The translations under genes were made by a program, and so were the position numbers. A stretch of 64,000 bases of DNA. Source: Iris pallida. Lineage: Eukaryota; Streptophyta; Magnoliopsida; Asparagales; Iridaceae. Positions 33,767 through 45,007 of this stretch are shown piece by piece. How positions within the stretch are numbered: the stretch's first letter is position 1; every line of letters begins with the position of its first letter. The notes under the pieces were generated by a model. That model was not told where the DNA came from, made no database searches, and worked only from the letters and a program-made list of their open reading frames with translations. The stretch covers positions 39,109,017 to 39,173,016 of the forward strand of contig JANAVB010029819.1 of NCBI GenBank assembly GCA_029216955.1, read 5' to 3'.

Positions 33767-34384
33767 CTAGCTGGAACTCTCTCCCGGAGGTAGGCCTCGA
33801 CTAGGGACAGGTGTAGTAGGACAGTTTCGTATCTTGTGTGCAGCTGACCCACAAAATAGGCATAATCCTAGTCTCTTCCTACAGTCCTTCCATACGTGCC
33901 CAAGCTTCTTACAGAAAGTACAGGTAGGCACCCACTCAACTGGCCTCTACTGGACAGGAATCTGAACTGGATAGGCTAGTCTAGGCTGGAAGCCTGTGTA
34001 CTCCTGAGGCTCTGGGTATAAACTGCTCCTCGCTCTCTTGGGACTAGGCGCTCCCCTCGAATGCATGTAATCCCACAACAGTTGGATACTGAGACTCTGC
34101 TCTCTCATAAGCTCAGCCTGAAGTCTTTGTACCTCCTGCACATCCTGAAGGAGTCTGTAAATATGAGCCCCATCAGGAATTGCATAGAGTACCACTCCAG
34201 GAGGCAAAGGGAGGCCCTCAGTCTCCGGCTGAACTGTAACCCTCTCCTGAAGGATAGAAGATGGAGGAAAATTCTCCGATGAGGCTGCTAACACCTCTTG
34301 AGCAATGGAAGAGGAAAGTACAATCTCGGTCTCAACTGGATCTGTAGCTGTGCACAGGGAACAGACTCTGGACATGGGTGCCAT
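33767..34384 (-). pseudogene. Short gag with two zinc knuckles, one stop
   Basis: The minus-strand ATG at 34384 (MAPMSRV...) opens a frame of about 205 codons that stops at 33945-33947 and continues in the same frame to 33767. After the stop come CTFCKKLGHVWKDC and CLFCGSAAHKIRNC, both CX2CX4HX4C. The capsid-like core typical of Gypsy gag is not recognisable in the first 145 residues, so the protein is short. A pyrimidine tract and CAG just before the ATG resemble a 3' splice site. It would bind element RNA. The element resembles gag-only LTR elements described in plants (TR-GAG). Confidence 0.6.
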
Positions 34385-35677
34385 TCTGGAAAAGATAAGG
34401 AAAAATAATAAATCGTTGGCTGTAAGACAATCTATCATCCTATACAATTACTGGTGATTATAAAAAAAAACTAAAATTAACTATAAAGTGTTACTATTTT
34501 AAAGATGATCAAAATTGAAAGTTTAAAGCACGACTGTCAATAACACTGAAATCCAAGCACACTACATATATCTATAAGAAAATTTAGTCTCGATATGATC
34601 TAAGTTGATCAATTCCGGGATGAATCGAGGTTTGGGCAATATGGAGAACGAGGTCATTGAAGTCTGGGCACGAGTATCCAAGACTTGAAATCTATGTCAC
34701 AATTGAATTAATTCAATTGAATAAGGTTCCAAACATTGGATGATAGGAGAATGACCAAGTCGACTGGTCGCGATCAAGGGTTTAGAATTCAACACTATTG
34801 AAATCCTAAAGGATACTACGAGGATATAGAAATAAGTTAATTTCCTCCTTTTGATAAGGAAGCTAAACGTGATACCTTGGGTTGACCTATTAAGTACAGT
34901 GCCTTGTCTTTCTGAAATATGTGAAAGACAAAAGCAAAAAGAGTTTAAAGACGATGCTATTGAGTACAATACGTGGTTCATAGACGAAAAAAATAATTCA
35001 AGAAAAATTGCCAAAGCTATCGTGGATGAGACTCTAAGGCAAGTTTAACTATGCCTCTATCCACGTAGAGTAATATATGAAAGCGAACCAAAGTGCAATA
35101 GGTTGATCAGACCATCATACACCGGTTCTGATTAGACAATATGTTAGTGGGTCGACCCAATAACATATGTCATGATCAAGCTCGAAAAAGAGACAAGCTT
35201 GCAAAACTAAGGCTAAAATAGCAACGTAAGGTAGTCAAAATATAAGTAAGGGAGGTAAAGATGAAAAAGAAAAATAGTCCACGATCCTTAACTAAACGGG
35301 TCAAGCAATCAATATAAGGTACAAGGTTAAGCATTTAAGGAAACAAGAAGAACACCATCACATGTCGGGTCGAAAGAATTGAGTCATGGTTGGATCTCAA
35401 ATTTAAGTCAGAAAGTACTTTAGTATCATGGTAAGGGCTATAGTTTAGTCTTATTGACCAAAAAGTCTTATCAAGAAAATAGTGTACAAGGAGACGTGTT
35501 TAGTGGGACATGATATATCTACATGAAGGTGGACTCGTCTAGGTCTTGCATGTGAAGTTTGTTGGAGGATAACAACTAGTATTACACTCCGAATATCAAA
35601 GTCACGGTAAGGAACGTCAAAGAATCTAAAATAGAAGGTAAGGGTTCAAGAGGTGACAATTAATACAAGAATAAAGG
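34385..35677. other. AT-rich stretch, likely retrotransposon internal DNA
   Basis: No domain is recognised. The 65-codon plus-strand frame at 34851-35048 shows no known motif. I found no primer-binding site or 5' LTR for the gag-only element. It may be internal DNA of that element or of the element whose LTR starts at 35678. Confidence 0.45.
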
Positions 35678-36753
35678 TGTGAGCCCCTGTTTTTCAAAAA
35701 TTATTTAATTAGTGTCAATTAGTCGTTAATGTCATTTTAGCCTTAAATTAATTATTATGATTTTTAGGAATTTTTTCTAGAATTTTTAAATGGTTTTTAA
35801 TTAAGTTTTAAATACAAAAATACCAATTTGTAATTTTCTAACATATTTTAATTAAGTTTTGCAATTAATTAGATTGTTAAAATATCGGTTTGCAATTTCC
35901 TATTTGTTTCATGTAAATTTTATTTGCATATAGCTACTGTTAGGGGCCTAGTTGCAAAACCTAAACATTTAGGGACTGTTCTGTAAAACAGTCGTCACCC
36001 CCACGACCAACCGGCCACCTGGCCCCGACGACCCGACGGATATTTCTCGCTTTTCCCGGCTGGCCACCGCCTCAAACTACCTATAATACCCTCCCTTCGA
36101 CCCCAGACCAAACCCTAACCCTATCCACTACCACGACCACCGTAGTTCTTCTTCTCCGGCGAAAACCCTAGGTCCTAAACCCTAACTCCAGCGTACCCTA
36201 GCACCGCCTCATCGACCATCGTCGTCGGTCGCCACCACCACCATTCGATTCGCCTCGTCGAGTTGACCGCAGCGCCACCCGAGCGCCCCGACCACGACGC
36301 CTCCTCCGCCCAGTCGCCACCCCGACAGCAACCCAACTTCGGACACGTACATATCAGTAATGTCTCTGTGTCGTATTTGTGTCTCGAATTCACGTAGATG
36401 ACTCGCCAGGACATGGGCAATCTATTGGTAAGCTTGGACACGGCCGAATCAATTCGTGCGTGTCATGCTGAGTGTAGACACAAGACACAGTGTCGTGTTT
36501 CATAAGCCGTGTCCCTAACTGTCAGGACACGGTATAGCATAACGGGTCGGGTTTGTTTCTTTAGCGGGTTAAAAACCAATAATTAATTAAACTCTTTATT
36601 ATTAACCCGAGCCCCACCCTGACAGCAAGCCCGCTCAGGCCCACTGGCCAGCGGGTGGGGCTCTAAGTCTACACCCTTCCAGAACAGAGGGCCGAGTTCG
36701 AGCCCTCTGTCTGTTTTTCTTTTGTTTTCTTTTGTTTTTTTTTGTTTTATTTT

Positions 36754-36764
36754 ATATATATATT

Positions 36765-36805
<41 letters not shown>

Positions 36806-36834
36806 CTGTTTTATGTGTATATATATACTGTATT

Positions 36835-36889
<55 letters not shown>

Positions 36890-36914
36890 TTTTATTTAGT
36901 ACTCTATTTTATTA

Positions 36915-36959
<45 letters not shown>
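36754..36959. repeat. (TA)n tract at the LINE 3' end
   Basis: Interrupted TA dinucleotides directly follow the A-rich tail of the minus-strand LINE (tail at 36960-36967). Confidence 0.95.
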
Positions 36960-36962
<3 letters not shown>

Positions 36963-37102
36963 TTTTAAAGAAAACCCCCTCTTATTATTAACCAAGGCTC
37001 AAAATGCAGAAGCCTGGCACGTGTACAAGGCAAAAGCCGAGAGAAGTATACCAACAAAAGAAAATACATGGTTGGGGGGAAGAGCGACTGCCTCCTCCAA
37101 AA

Positions 37103-39720
37103 TTACGAGGGGAGCAGTGACCAAAATGTCGAAGAGCTGTGAGAGCAAAGAGAACTCCTTTTGCGACATTGCCGGTGAATTTCCTGGATCATCTGATCAG
37201 CAGAGAATTGGTGTCCTTCGTATCGCGCTTTGTTGCGATTTTTCCAGATTGCCCAGGTGGCGGCCGCTGCGACGATCTGGCGCTCGCTACAACAATTACA
37301 AGCTGACGCCGGGCTAACACCGATAGAATTGATGATGTCGTCGGTAGGCAGCTTCTTTCTCATGACTCTCCACAGGAGGAAAGACCATTTCTTGGGGATG
37401 CAGGAATGCCAGTATCGCGTGAGAAAGCTCTCATGACCGTTCTCCTGGATCGCAAGTCTCGCCGATCGAACCGAGAAGGCCCTAGCACTATCCAGCGACC
37501 ACCACAGCTTGTCAGCATCGGAACCGAGAGATGGTCCATTCTGACGAATGAGTTCGACCGTCTCGTTGCCGGACCAATCGCGAATCTTGTCCCAATTCCA
37601 ATCGTTGTTAGTGTGATTCCACAAGTCTAAGATCTTGCTATTTCTGGGGGACTCAAAAATGTTCGGGATAAGGCTGTCTCCGATCCATCTCTCCATGAAG
37701 GGGTTGGCCTCGCCTGAGCCAAGGTGGAGTCTGATCGCGGGTTCGGCAAGGTCGCGTCCCCATAAAATACGGCGCCAAGCCGCTGAGGATCTACTGTTAG
37801 CAGTGGCTATCGCTGGGTGGTTGTGCTTGAAGTACCTGGCCTTCATAAACCTGGTCCACAGGTTTTGGCTAGTGCGTAATTTCTACCACAGTTTCATCGA
37901 GAACGCTTTGACAATGTGGTCGAGTTTGGAGAATCCGAGCCCGCCTTGCGCGATTGGGATGGCCATATTCTCCCAACTGGCCCAGTGGTGCTTATCATGC
38001 CCCTTATTGTGCCCCCAGAAGAAATTGCAAAATAACTGTTCAATCGACGCGAGGACCTTCTTAGTCGGGGAACAGGCTGTAAGGGTGTGGGTGGGGACGG
38101 AATTGAGAACATGCTTGATGAGAATAATTTTGCCTCCTGGGGATAGGGTAGCGTTATGCCATCCTGCGATCTTGTTCCTGATTTTGTTGATCAAGTTCTC
38201 GAATATGCTGGCGTTAGATTTTCCATACACGAGGGGGCAGCCAAGGTAGTTGAAAGGAGGGTGAGCCACTGTGAAGGACGTTAGTTGGGTGAGTTTGGTT
38301 GCGTTCTCGGCTTTGATGCTTCGATGGGCGTATATGACACTCTTAGATTGGTTTATCTTCTGGCCTGAGCATCTGGAATACCGCTCCAGGGTGTTGTGAA
38401 CCACCTCCATCGATCCAACATCGCCGGATGAGAAAATGAGTAAATCATCGGCAAAGGCCAGGTGGGTGATGATGGGGCACCCGCTGGCCGTGTGGTATTG
38501 CTAGAAATTGGGAGTGTTAACCATGTTGTTGAGGTTTCTGCTCAGGGCGTCGGCAGCAATGATGAACACCGTGGACGAAAGAGGGTCGCCCTGTCTGACT
38601 CCGCAGCAAGATTTGAAGAATCCTTCGGCTTGGCAAATAATAACTGTGGAGAACCAAGAGTTACTGACGGCTCTCCACACCGTGTTAGTCCAGTTCTCTG
38701 AGAATCCGAAGGCTCTGAAGACCCAGATCATGAATTGCCAATCGAGTCTATCATAAGCTTTTTCCATGTCAATTTTGATGGCGATGTTGCCCCCTCTAGC
38801 CGGAAACTTCATGCAGGTAATAAGTTCTTGAGCCAGCATGATGTTGTCCTGTATGTTTCTGCCACGAACGAAACCGCTTTGCTCCTTCGAGATGATCTTG
38901 GGGAGAGTATCAGACATTCTAGTAGCTATGATCTTGGAAATGATTTGTTGGTAAATGTGCAAAGACTGATGGGTCTGAAATCTCGAAAGGAGTTTGGGTT
39001 GTCTTTTTTCGGGATGAGGATGATGTTGGCACTGGAGATAGCTTTGGGGAAGTGAGCTCCTTCAAGCAAGGCACTAGCCGCTTCGGTTATGTCCCGCTTG
39101 ATAATATCCCAGCAGGTGCGAAAGAAGGTGCCAGAAAAGCCGTCTGGGCCGGGAGCGCTATGAGCGTGCAAGGCCCACACCGCGTCTTTCACTTCTTGTT
39201 CGGACAGAGGGCGCTCCAATCTGGCATTGTCGGCGTCGTTGATGATAGTGGGAATTTGATCGAGAAAGGATGTGTCCATGTGTACCCTCTCCTTCAAGAA
39301 TAATTTGGTATAGTAATCAGTGGCCGCCACTTGGATCTCCTTATGGTCTGTTTTGATGATGCCTTGAGCGTCAGCAATTTGGTGAATCGAGAGTTTGTGT
39401 CTTTTGTCATTGACGCAGTCGTAGAAATATTTAGAGTTTTTGTCCCCATCGCTGTCCCATTTCAGTCTGGCTTTCTGCTTCCAAAACTCGATCTCAATTT
39501 TAAGCCTGAATTTGAGTATCGCCTTGGTCAGGTTCAAGGCTCTCCTGGCTGCAGGGGATTGATCAAGAAGGAATAAGGTTTCTGCTCGGGTCACATCATC
39601 TTCAGCGACACGGATCGCTTGGAATATGTCCCCGAAAGCTAGTTTGCTCCACTTGGACAGAGCTTTCCTGGTGGCTTTGAGTTTGTTGCTGACCCGTATT
39701 AGAGGGTTAGGGGAGTCCTG
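37103..39720 (-). pseudogene. LINE ORF2, RT and zf-RVT part
   Basis: This part continues the endonuclease frame after a TAG at 39727-39729. RT motifs are in order: APGPDGF, PISLC, KAYDRLDW, CCGVRQGDPLSS and FADDLLIF (active site, about 38440-38463). A frameshift lies near 38962-39000 and further TAG stops at 38501 and 37883. At the end, zf-RVT has CNCCSERQ joined directly to [15 protein letters not shown], so the middle of this region is deleted. The RNase H domain seen in some plant L1 copies (as at 14720) is absent. The enzyme would carry out target-primed reverse transcription. Confidence 0.88.
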
Positions 39721-39726
39721 ACTGTT

Positions 39727-40506
39727 CTACGCCTCTGCGACGATGCTCAAGAATTGCGGGTGGTCGATCCAAAAATCGAGGAATTGGAAGTGCTTTTTGG
39801 GTTGGTAGGTGTTGTTTTTTATTTCCACCAGGATAGGGGCGTGGTCGGATTCTGTGGAATTGAGGTGAGAAAGGGTGGAGCTGATCCTCATGCCGTGCCA
39901 GCGTGCGTTGGTGAGGGCTCTGTCTAGACGGGAATATTGACGTTGGTCGCCTTCCTGCATGTTGCACCATGTGAATTCGCTGCCTTTGAACTGGAGAGGA
40001 GTAAGGTGAGCATTGAATATGAAGTCGTTGAAGTCCTGCATGGCTGAAAGGGGTGGAGGGCGACCTCCAATCTTCTCTTCTCTGCAGGTGATGGCATTGA
40101 AGTCCCCGATGCAAATCCAGGGGGAGTTGGTGTTGTGGAGATAGGTGTCGAGAAGGTCGTTCCAGAGGTGTTTACGTTCTGCGATGACACAGCTGCCGTG
40201 GACCGCAGAAAGAATGGCCCGTTCCGGAAGAATGGGGTGAGTGACCCAACAGGAGAGGGCTTGTTGGGAGTCCTGGATGATGTCGAGTTTAATATCCTTC
40301 GATCCGAGAATCCAAATGTCGTTCCTGTCGGCAATCGCTGTGGGGAGGCCCAGAGCTAACTGGGTGGATTTGAGGCGTTTGGAGGGGATTTTGGGTTCAA
40401 TGATGATGAAGATGTCAATCTTATGAATTTTTCGAAGGCTGGAAATTCTTCTTAATGTCGGTTTGTTTGCCAGACCTCGGACATTCCAAGATATGATATT
40501 AAGCAT
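39727..40506 (-). pseudogene. LINE ORF2, endonuclease domain
   Basis: A frame of 259 codons beginning MLNIISWNVRGLANKP, an apurinic-type endonuclease (EEP family). It has the catalytic signature WNVRG, EPKI (Glu), ICIGDFNAI (Asp/Asn) and, near its end, SRLDRAL and SDHAPIL (Asp-His). It would nick target DNA. It ends in a TAG (39727-39729) in frame with the RT part, so it was probably one protein before mutation. Confidence 0.85.
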
Positions 40507-40915
40507 TTGTTAGGTTATGGGGGTGTTTTTTGTTCCGTCTTGCGACGGATCTGGTTTGGATGTTGGCAGTTTTGACGGTGCCTGGTATACTCCGTTTGGA
40601 GTTCGATGATTCTGCATTCGATGTAGTGGGAGGGTTGAGGTTGGGGCGCTCGATCGGTCCAGATGAGGGACCTATCAGTTCGCCAGCTGAGTCGACTACC
40701 GGTTCCTCCGTGGGGATGGTTAGGGAGTCGTGCTCATTCTCAATCAACATTTGCTGAAGGGAAAATCCTGCGTCTAGGACTTGCAGACCACTTTGCGCTT
40801 GGTCGGGGCCGAGGATGGCAAGGGCGTCTACGACCATGTACGATCTGGGGGATTGTTGAGCTTCGTAGTTGTGGGGAGATGTCGGGGGTCCATATTCTTG
40901 ATCAGTGGAGAGGTT
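40507..40915. other. Spacer between LINE ORF1 and ORF2
   Basis: The 112-codon minus-strand frame (40837-40499) lies between the two ORFs and has no known domain. It may be the frameshifted C-terminus of ORF1. Confidence 0.4.
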
Positions 40916-42157
40916 TTAGAAAACTGCGCTACCCGGGACGGCAGTCTCCACCAGTTGCGAGGTGTTGGGAGAAGGAGGCGTTTGCTTGGGGCTGCTGGAT
41001 TCTTTCGGGGGCCCGACGGAGTCTGGATCCTCCGAATCAAGGATGGCGAATTGATTGGAGATCGCTATTTGTTGGGGGATGAACGGGATCATAGCCCTGC
41101 TTCGTTGATCGACGGAATCGGGTGCTTCGCTGCTGGAGTCGAATCGAATATGGGAGTTCGGAAGAGGGAGGATGGGCGACCTGGGGGATAGTCCATGATG
41201 GAGGTCGGAGTCTATCTTGGATGACTTCTTTTTAAGCTCCGGATGAAGGCGATGGCAGTACTTGGGTTGGTGACCTCTGAGATGACAATGCGAGCAGTAC
41301 AATATGTGATTGTCGTAGAGGATTTGTTGGGTGTGGGAGCGGGTGCCAAGCTCGATAGTGATAAAGTTGGGTGGATCTGAAGTAAGATCTAGTTCGACAC
41401 AGATTTTGGCGTAGTGGGCTTTGGTGAGGTTGCTCGTCTCAGGAGCTGTGGCCACGTACGTCCCGAAGGAGTTGGCGATGCGCCTTAGCGCCGCTGGAAT
41501 AAAGCAAATGAGAGGAAGATTTGGGAGAGTGACCCAGGCAGCAACTGTGGCTGAGTCTTCTTTAGTGTTGAACCCTGGGGACCACTTAATGATCTTCATC
41601 TGGTAGGTATCAATTTTGCAAGTGCCCTTGGACCACACGGTCCTATGGTCGCTTTCTGACGACAGGTGAAGGAGAATGTGTCTGGGGTCGAGGGGAGCTA
41701 CTCGGTATTCGGAGGCGAGATTCCATTTGGCGATAGCTTCCTGCACCTTGGAAAGTTTGGGACAGCCGGTGGAGAATTTCAGGACGAATGTGTGGGGAAA
41801 GGCCGCAGATAGAGACGACACTTCTTTGTCGGAGAAGGAGATGACTGGCGCTGATGTTTCTTGGGGGTAATCAATGTCCGGCAGATGGACCTCTGGGAAA
41901 ATGGTGCCCTTCGGAGGATGGAGATCCGGACGCAGCATGGCGGCGAAGGAAGGTTGGGTCGGACCTGGGGCCGAAGGTCCCGAGGGGGCGGGGCGGGCAA
42001 GCGAGGGACCACTCTGGGGGAGGGTGATCCCGGAGTTGGGGGTAGGTGAGGAGGACTTCCTAGAAAGAAAGCGAAGGGGAGGATCCGGGGCGACGGTGGC
42101 GGCGCCTGCAACTCCGCCTAGGAGAACGGTGGTGATCTGCGGATATGCAGCCGCCAC
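40916..42157 (-). CDS. LINE ORF1, DUF4283 plus zinc knuckle
   Basis: An open frame of 413 codons. Residues about 90-260 resemble DUF4283 (segments WNLASEYRVAPLD and IIKWSPGF), and residues about 260-300 hold the knuckle CSHCHLRGHQPKYC (CX2CX4HX4C). The remainder is Pro/Ser-rich. It would bind LINE RNA and nucleic acids. It overlaps the longer Pro-rich frame 42060-43364, which is in another frame, so the start shown may be artificial and the true ORF1 may begin further right. Confidence 0.7.
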   Translation of the reverse strand: MAAAYPQITTVLLGGVAGAATVAPDPPLRFLSRKSSSPTPNSGITLPQSGPSLARPAPSGPSAPGPTQPSFAAMLRPDLHPPKGTIFPEVHLPDIDYPQETSAPVISFSDKEVSSLSAAFPHTFVLKFSTGCPKLSKVQEAIAKWNLASEYRVAPLDPRHILLHLSSESDHRTVWSKGTCKIDTYQMKIIKWSPGFNTKEDSATVAAWVTLPNLPLICFIPAALRRIANSFGTYVATAPETSNLTKAHYAKICVELDLTSDPPNFITIELGTRSHTQQILYDNHILYCSHCHLRGHQPKYCHRLHPELKKKSSKIDSDLHHGLSPRSPILPLPNSHIRFDSSSEAPDSVDQRSRAMIPFIPQQIAISNQFAILDSEDPDSVGPPKESSSPKQTPPSPNTSQLVETAVPGSAVF

Positions 42158-43364
42158 GGTGGGGGGGATCGCCGCTGGAGACGGAGCGGAGCCGGCTGAA
42201 GTGGAAGCGGAGAAGGACGACGGGGAAGAATGGACGATGAGTCCCGCCTCGGGGGACGGGAAAGAGGGAGCGGGGGGTGGGGGGGAGCAGCATCAGGTGG
42301 GGCGGAAGAGACGGGCGAGGGGGAAAAGGCAGATTGCGCTGGGGATCAGCTGGAAGCGCAATGGAGGCCGAGGTGGTGAGGGGGCGGCGGGGTGGGTATG
42401 TAGGAGAAGAACAGAGGAGGGGGGTGGGCAGGGATTGCGCATAGGGGTGGAGACCGGATGGCACAGAAGAGCGGTGGGGAGGATGAGCGGATTGCGCTGG
42501 TGGGGGAAGAGCGGCTTGCGCGGAGGAGCAGAGGAGGTGGTGAGCGGATTGCGCATGGGGGAGGAAGAGGGAAAGTTGGGAAGGCGTGCGCAAGGGAGCA
42601 GAGAAAGACGGCGCAAAAGAGCGGGTCCCTCCATCAGCAGAAACAATCCTGGGGACTGGCGCAGAGGGAATAAGAGTAGAAGACATGGGGACCACATAAT
42701 GCGCAAATGGAGAGGAGTCCATGGGCTGCGCATAGGGAGGGGATAGGACAGGGGGCCTCTCCTGCTGCGCAAAAGAAATGGGCGCCCACTCCTCCCGGGG
42801 CCCACCCTGAGAAACCACGTGCGGCGCATAGGGCCTCTCCTGCTGCGCAAAGGAGTAGTGGTGAATTGGTGCCCACTCCACCCGGGGCCCACCATTGGAA
42901 AAGCTGGAGAAGTGCACAGGAGCTGAAGCGTTGACGGAATGGGACGTCTCGAGAAGTGCGCCACGATGAGTGTTTCCGAGGGACTGGGGGGTTATGGGCC
43001 CGAGGACAGAGCTGCTTGGGAGCTCTCCACCCGAGGGGGGGAGATACGAATTCGAAAAGGGGGAGTGCGCGAAGGCGGGAAGCTGCTGGATCCGAGCAAC
43101 GCCGGGGTCGGCGGCCCCCCCATCCTGGACGGAGAAAGACGGGATGCCAGAAGGAACGCCCGGCGAGGATGGGGAGAGGGCAGGGGCGAGGCCACGCCAA
43201 GGTGGGGGTTCGGGATGACCGGGGGTCGCACCGGGCGGCACAAAGGGGAGGGAAACTGGCGGCGGGGAGTTGAACGGAGGAGGAGGAGGGGGGTAGCGGG
43301 GTTGGAGAGCGGCGGGGAGGAGCTGGAGAAGGGCTAGCGCCTCCGGGGTCCATTGGAGTGCCAT
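42060..43364 (-). CDS. Pro-rich N-terminal frame of LINE ORF1
   Basis: A frame of 434 codons, rich in Pro, Ser and Ala with repeated Pro runs. It overlaps the DUF4283 frame by about 98 bases in another phase. A one-base frameshift in the overlap would join them. GC-rich DNA keeps neighbouring frames open as well (43446-42634), so the choice of frame is uncertain. Confidence 0.4.
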   Translation of the reverse strand: MALQWTPEALALLQLLPAALQPRYPPPPPPFNSPPPVSLPFVPPGATPGHPEPPPWRGLAPALSPSSPGVPSGIPSFSVQDGGAADPGVARIQQLPAFAHSPFSNSYLPPSGGELPSSSVLGPITPQSLGNTHRGALLETSHSVNASAPVHFSSFSNGGPRVEWAPIHHYSFAQQERPYAPHVVSQGGPREEWAPISFAQQERPPVLSPPYAQPMDSSPFAHYVVPMSSTLIPSAPVPRIVSADGGTRSFAPSFSAPLRTPSQLSLFLPHAQSAHHLLCSSAQAALPPPAQSAHPPHRSSVPSGLHPYAQSLPTPLLCSSPTYPPRRPLTTSASIALPADPQRNLPFPPRPSLPPHLMLLPPTPRSLFPVPRGGTHRPFFPVVLLRFHFSRLRSVSSGDPPHRGGCISADHHRSPRRSCRRRHRRPGSSPSLSF

Positions 43365-43501
43365 CGGCGGATGCGGAACGACGAAGACGAGCAGAAGAGG
43401 AGGGGGGGAGGGAAGGGGCGGGGGTCGGCCGGCCTAAGCCGGCCAAGGGGAGGGGAGGGAGCTGATGGGGAGAGCAGAGAAGGAAAGCATGGAAAAAATT
43501 T

Positions 43502-43507
43502 ATATAG

Positions 43508-43589
<82 letters not shown>

Positions 43590-43591
43590 TA

Positions 43592-43627
<36 letters not shown>
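43502..43627. repeat. (TA)n tract at the LINE 5' end
   Basis: TA dinucleotides with few interruptions, directly next to the first LINE bases (minus strand, TTTTTTCCATGC). Confidence 0.95.
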
Positions 43628-43630
<3 letters not shown>

Positions 43631-44238
43631 TATAACTTTGTATACATATCCCTTGGTATATAATTGTTAGGGTATATAAATGTGTATCTATATACGTATA
43701 TCCTAGTGTATCAATTTGAAGGAATTGAAAGGGGTGCATGAGACTCCAAGTATCAGTGGCTGTAGCAGAGGAATAAGGAATGGGTATCAGTTTAGAAATG
43801 TATATGGTGAAGCTCGGTATAGTAGTTAAAGGGGAGTTGTGTCAGTTAGAGAATTGGGTATCAGAACTTAAGAAATAGGGGTAAGCAACAGTTATTGTGC
43901 ACAAGATGCAACAGGTAAGGGGCATAGTAGTAGGTTATGCATTAGTGTTAGGGTTGTGTCATAGAGTGTATGAGAGTGTGTGTGTGTTACACATCTGCAT
44001 GCACAGTGACAGTTTGTGCATGTGTGTGCTCTGCACGGAATAGGAAAACAGGTCTGCACAGACCAATGTACAGTATGTACACTGCACAAGCAATGCACAG
44101 GCAAACAGGAAGGGAATAAGCCCTTGTGCAGTAGGTGAAAGGGGCTAGGGGCTTGGGCAGCTGTTGTGGTAGCAGTACCTGTGCACCCAAGTATGCACAG
44201 TGAGTAGAGGGAAAGGTAGGATGTTTACACTGGTGTTT

Positions 44239-44278
<40 letters not shown>

Positions 44279-45007
44279 TGTTGTGTGTGTGTGTGTGTGT
44301 GTGTAGGTGCTGCCTACACACAGGCAGGAGTCTTACCTGCACACAGGGCATGTGCAGGACCTGCGCACACAGGGAGTTTCCTATAAGCAACAGGGCAAAA
44401 GATTTTTCCCTTACACAGGCAAGGGGAATCCCTATTTTGTACATAGGCAGGGTGTGCAGACAGCAGGTAAGGGGTCAGAGGTTGTAGAAGCCTAGGGGTA
44501 TCAGTTATAGAAGAAGAATTGGTCTGTTATAGGACAGCAGCAGCAAGCAGTAACACTTGCTTGCAATAGCAAGTAGGTGCAGTATAGCAGGCATGGGTGT
44601 GTGCAACATCAATTTTACTGTAGTGGATTAAGGAAAAGTGCAACCTGCAGGCCTGGGCTTAACTTGGTGTGGCATGCACAGGCACAGGTTTGTACATGAG
44701 TGCAAGAGCATGCACAGGAGACAAGAAGATATGGGGAGGCTCTACACCGGTGAGTACAACTTGTGCACTGGTGTGCATAGACAAAGGCTAGGCCCTGTCT
44801 TACATAGGCTTTAGGAAGCCTTATAGGAGTGTGGTGAGACACACATGAGAGTTCATGTGTTTGTGTCACTTGAGTGATAGTGTGAGTGGAAGTGAAGTGA
44901 GTAAGTGAGTGTTAGTGAAATGAGTATCTATGTGTGGATGCCTATGTGTAGTGTTAGAGAAGGAAAAATGAGGATATGTAAATTTTTGTGTGTGTGTTGA
45001 GTTAGGG
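43628..45007. other. LTR-e middle segment, GT-rich
   Basis: No gene. A (GT)n tract at 44242-44304 and many TGCACA/TGTGCA units give chance frames on both strands. It ends in GGG (45005-45007), the left TSD copy of CACTA-B. Confidence 0.6.

Larger units (their letters stand above)
36960..43501 (-). mobile_element. L1-type plant LINE, about 6.5 kb, in (TA)n
   Basis: Minus-strand order: GC-rich 5' region and ORF1 (43446-40916), ORF2 endonuclease (40506-39727), reverse transcriptase (39594-37883), then zf-RVT (37846-37103). A 3' end of AATAATAAGAGGGGGTTTTC and an A-rich tail at 36960-36967 follow. Both flanks are (TA)n tracts (36754-36959 and 43502-43627), so a TSD, if present, is hidden in the repeat. 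It sits within LTR-e. One frameshift and several stops make it inactive, but it is nearly complete. Confidence 0.88.

Noticed and set aside
41873..43446. Plus-strand ORFs within the LINE ORF1 region
   Set aside because: Shadows of the minus-strand GC-rich ORF1; no domain.
44200..44487. Cys/Val-rich frame
   Set aside because: Produced by the (GT)n tract at 44242-44304.
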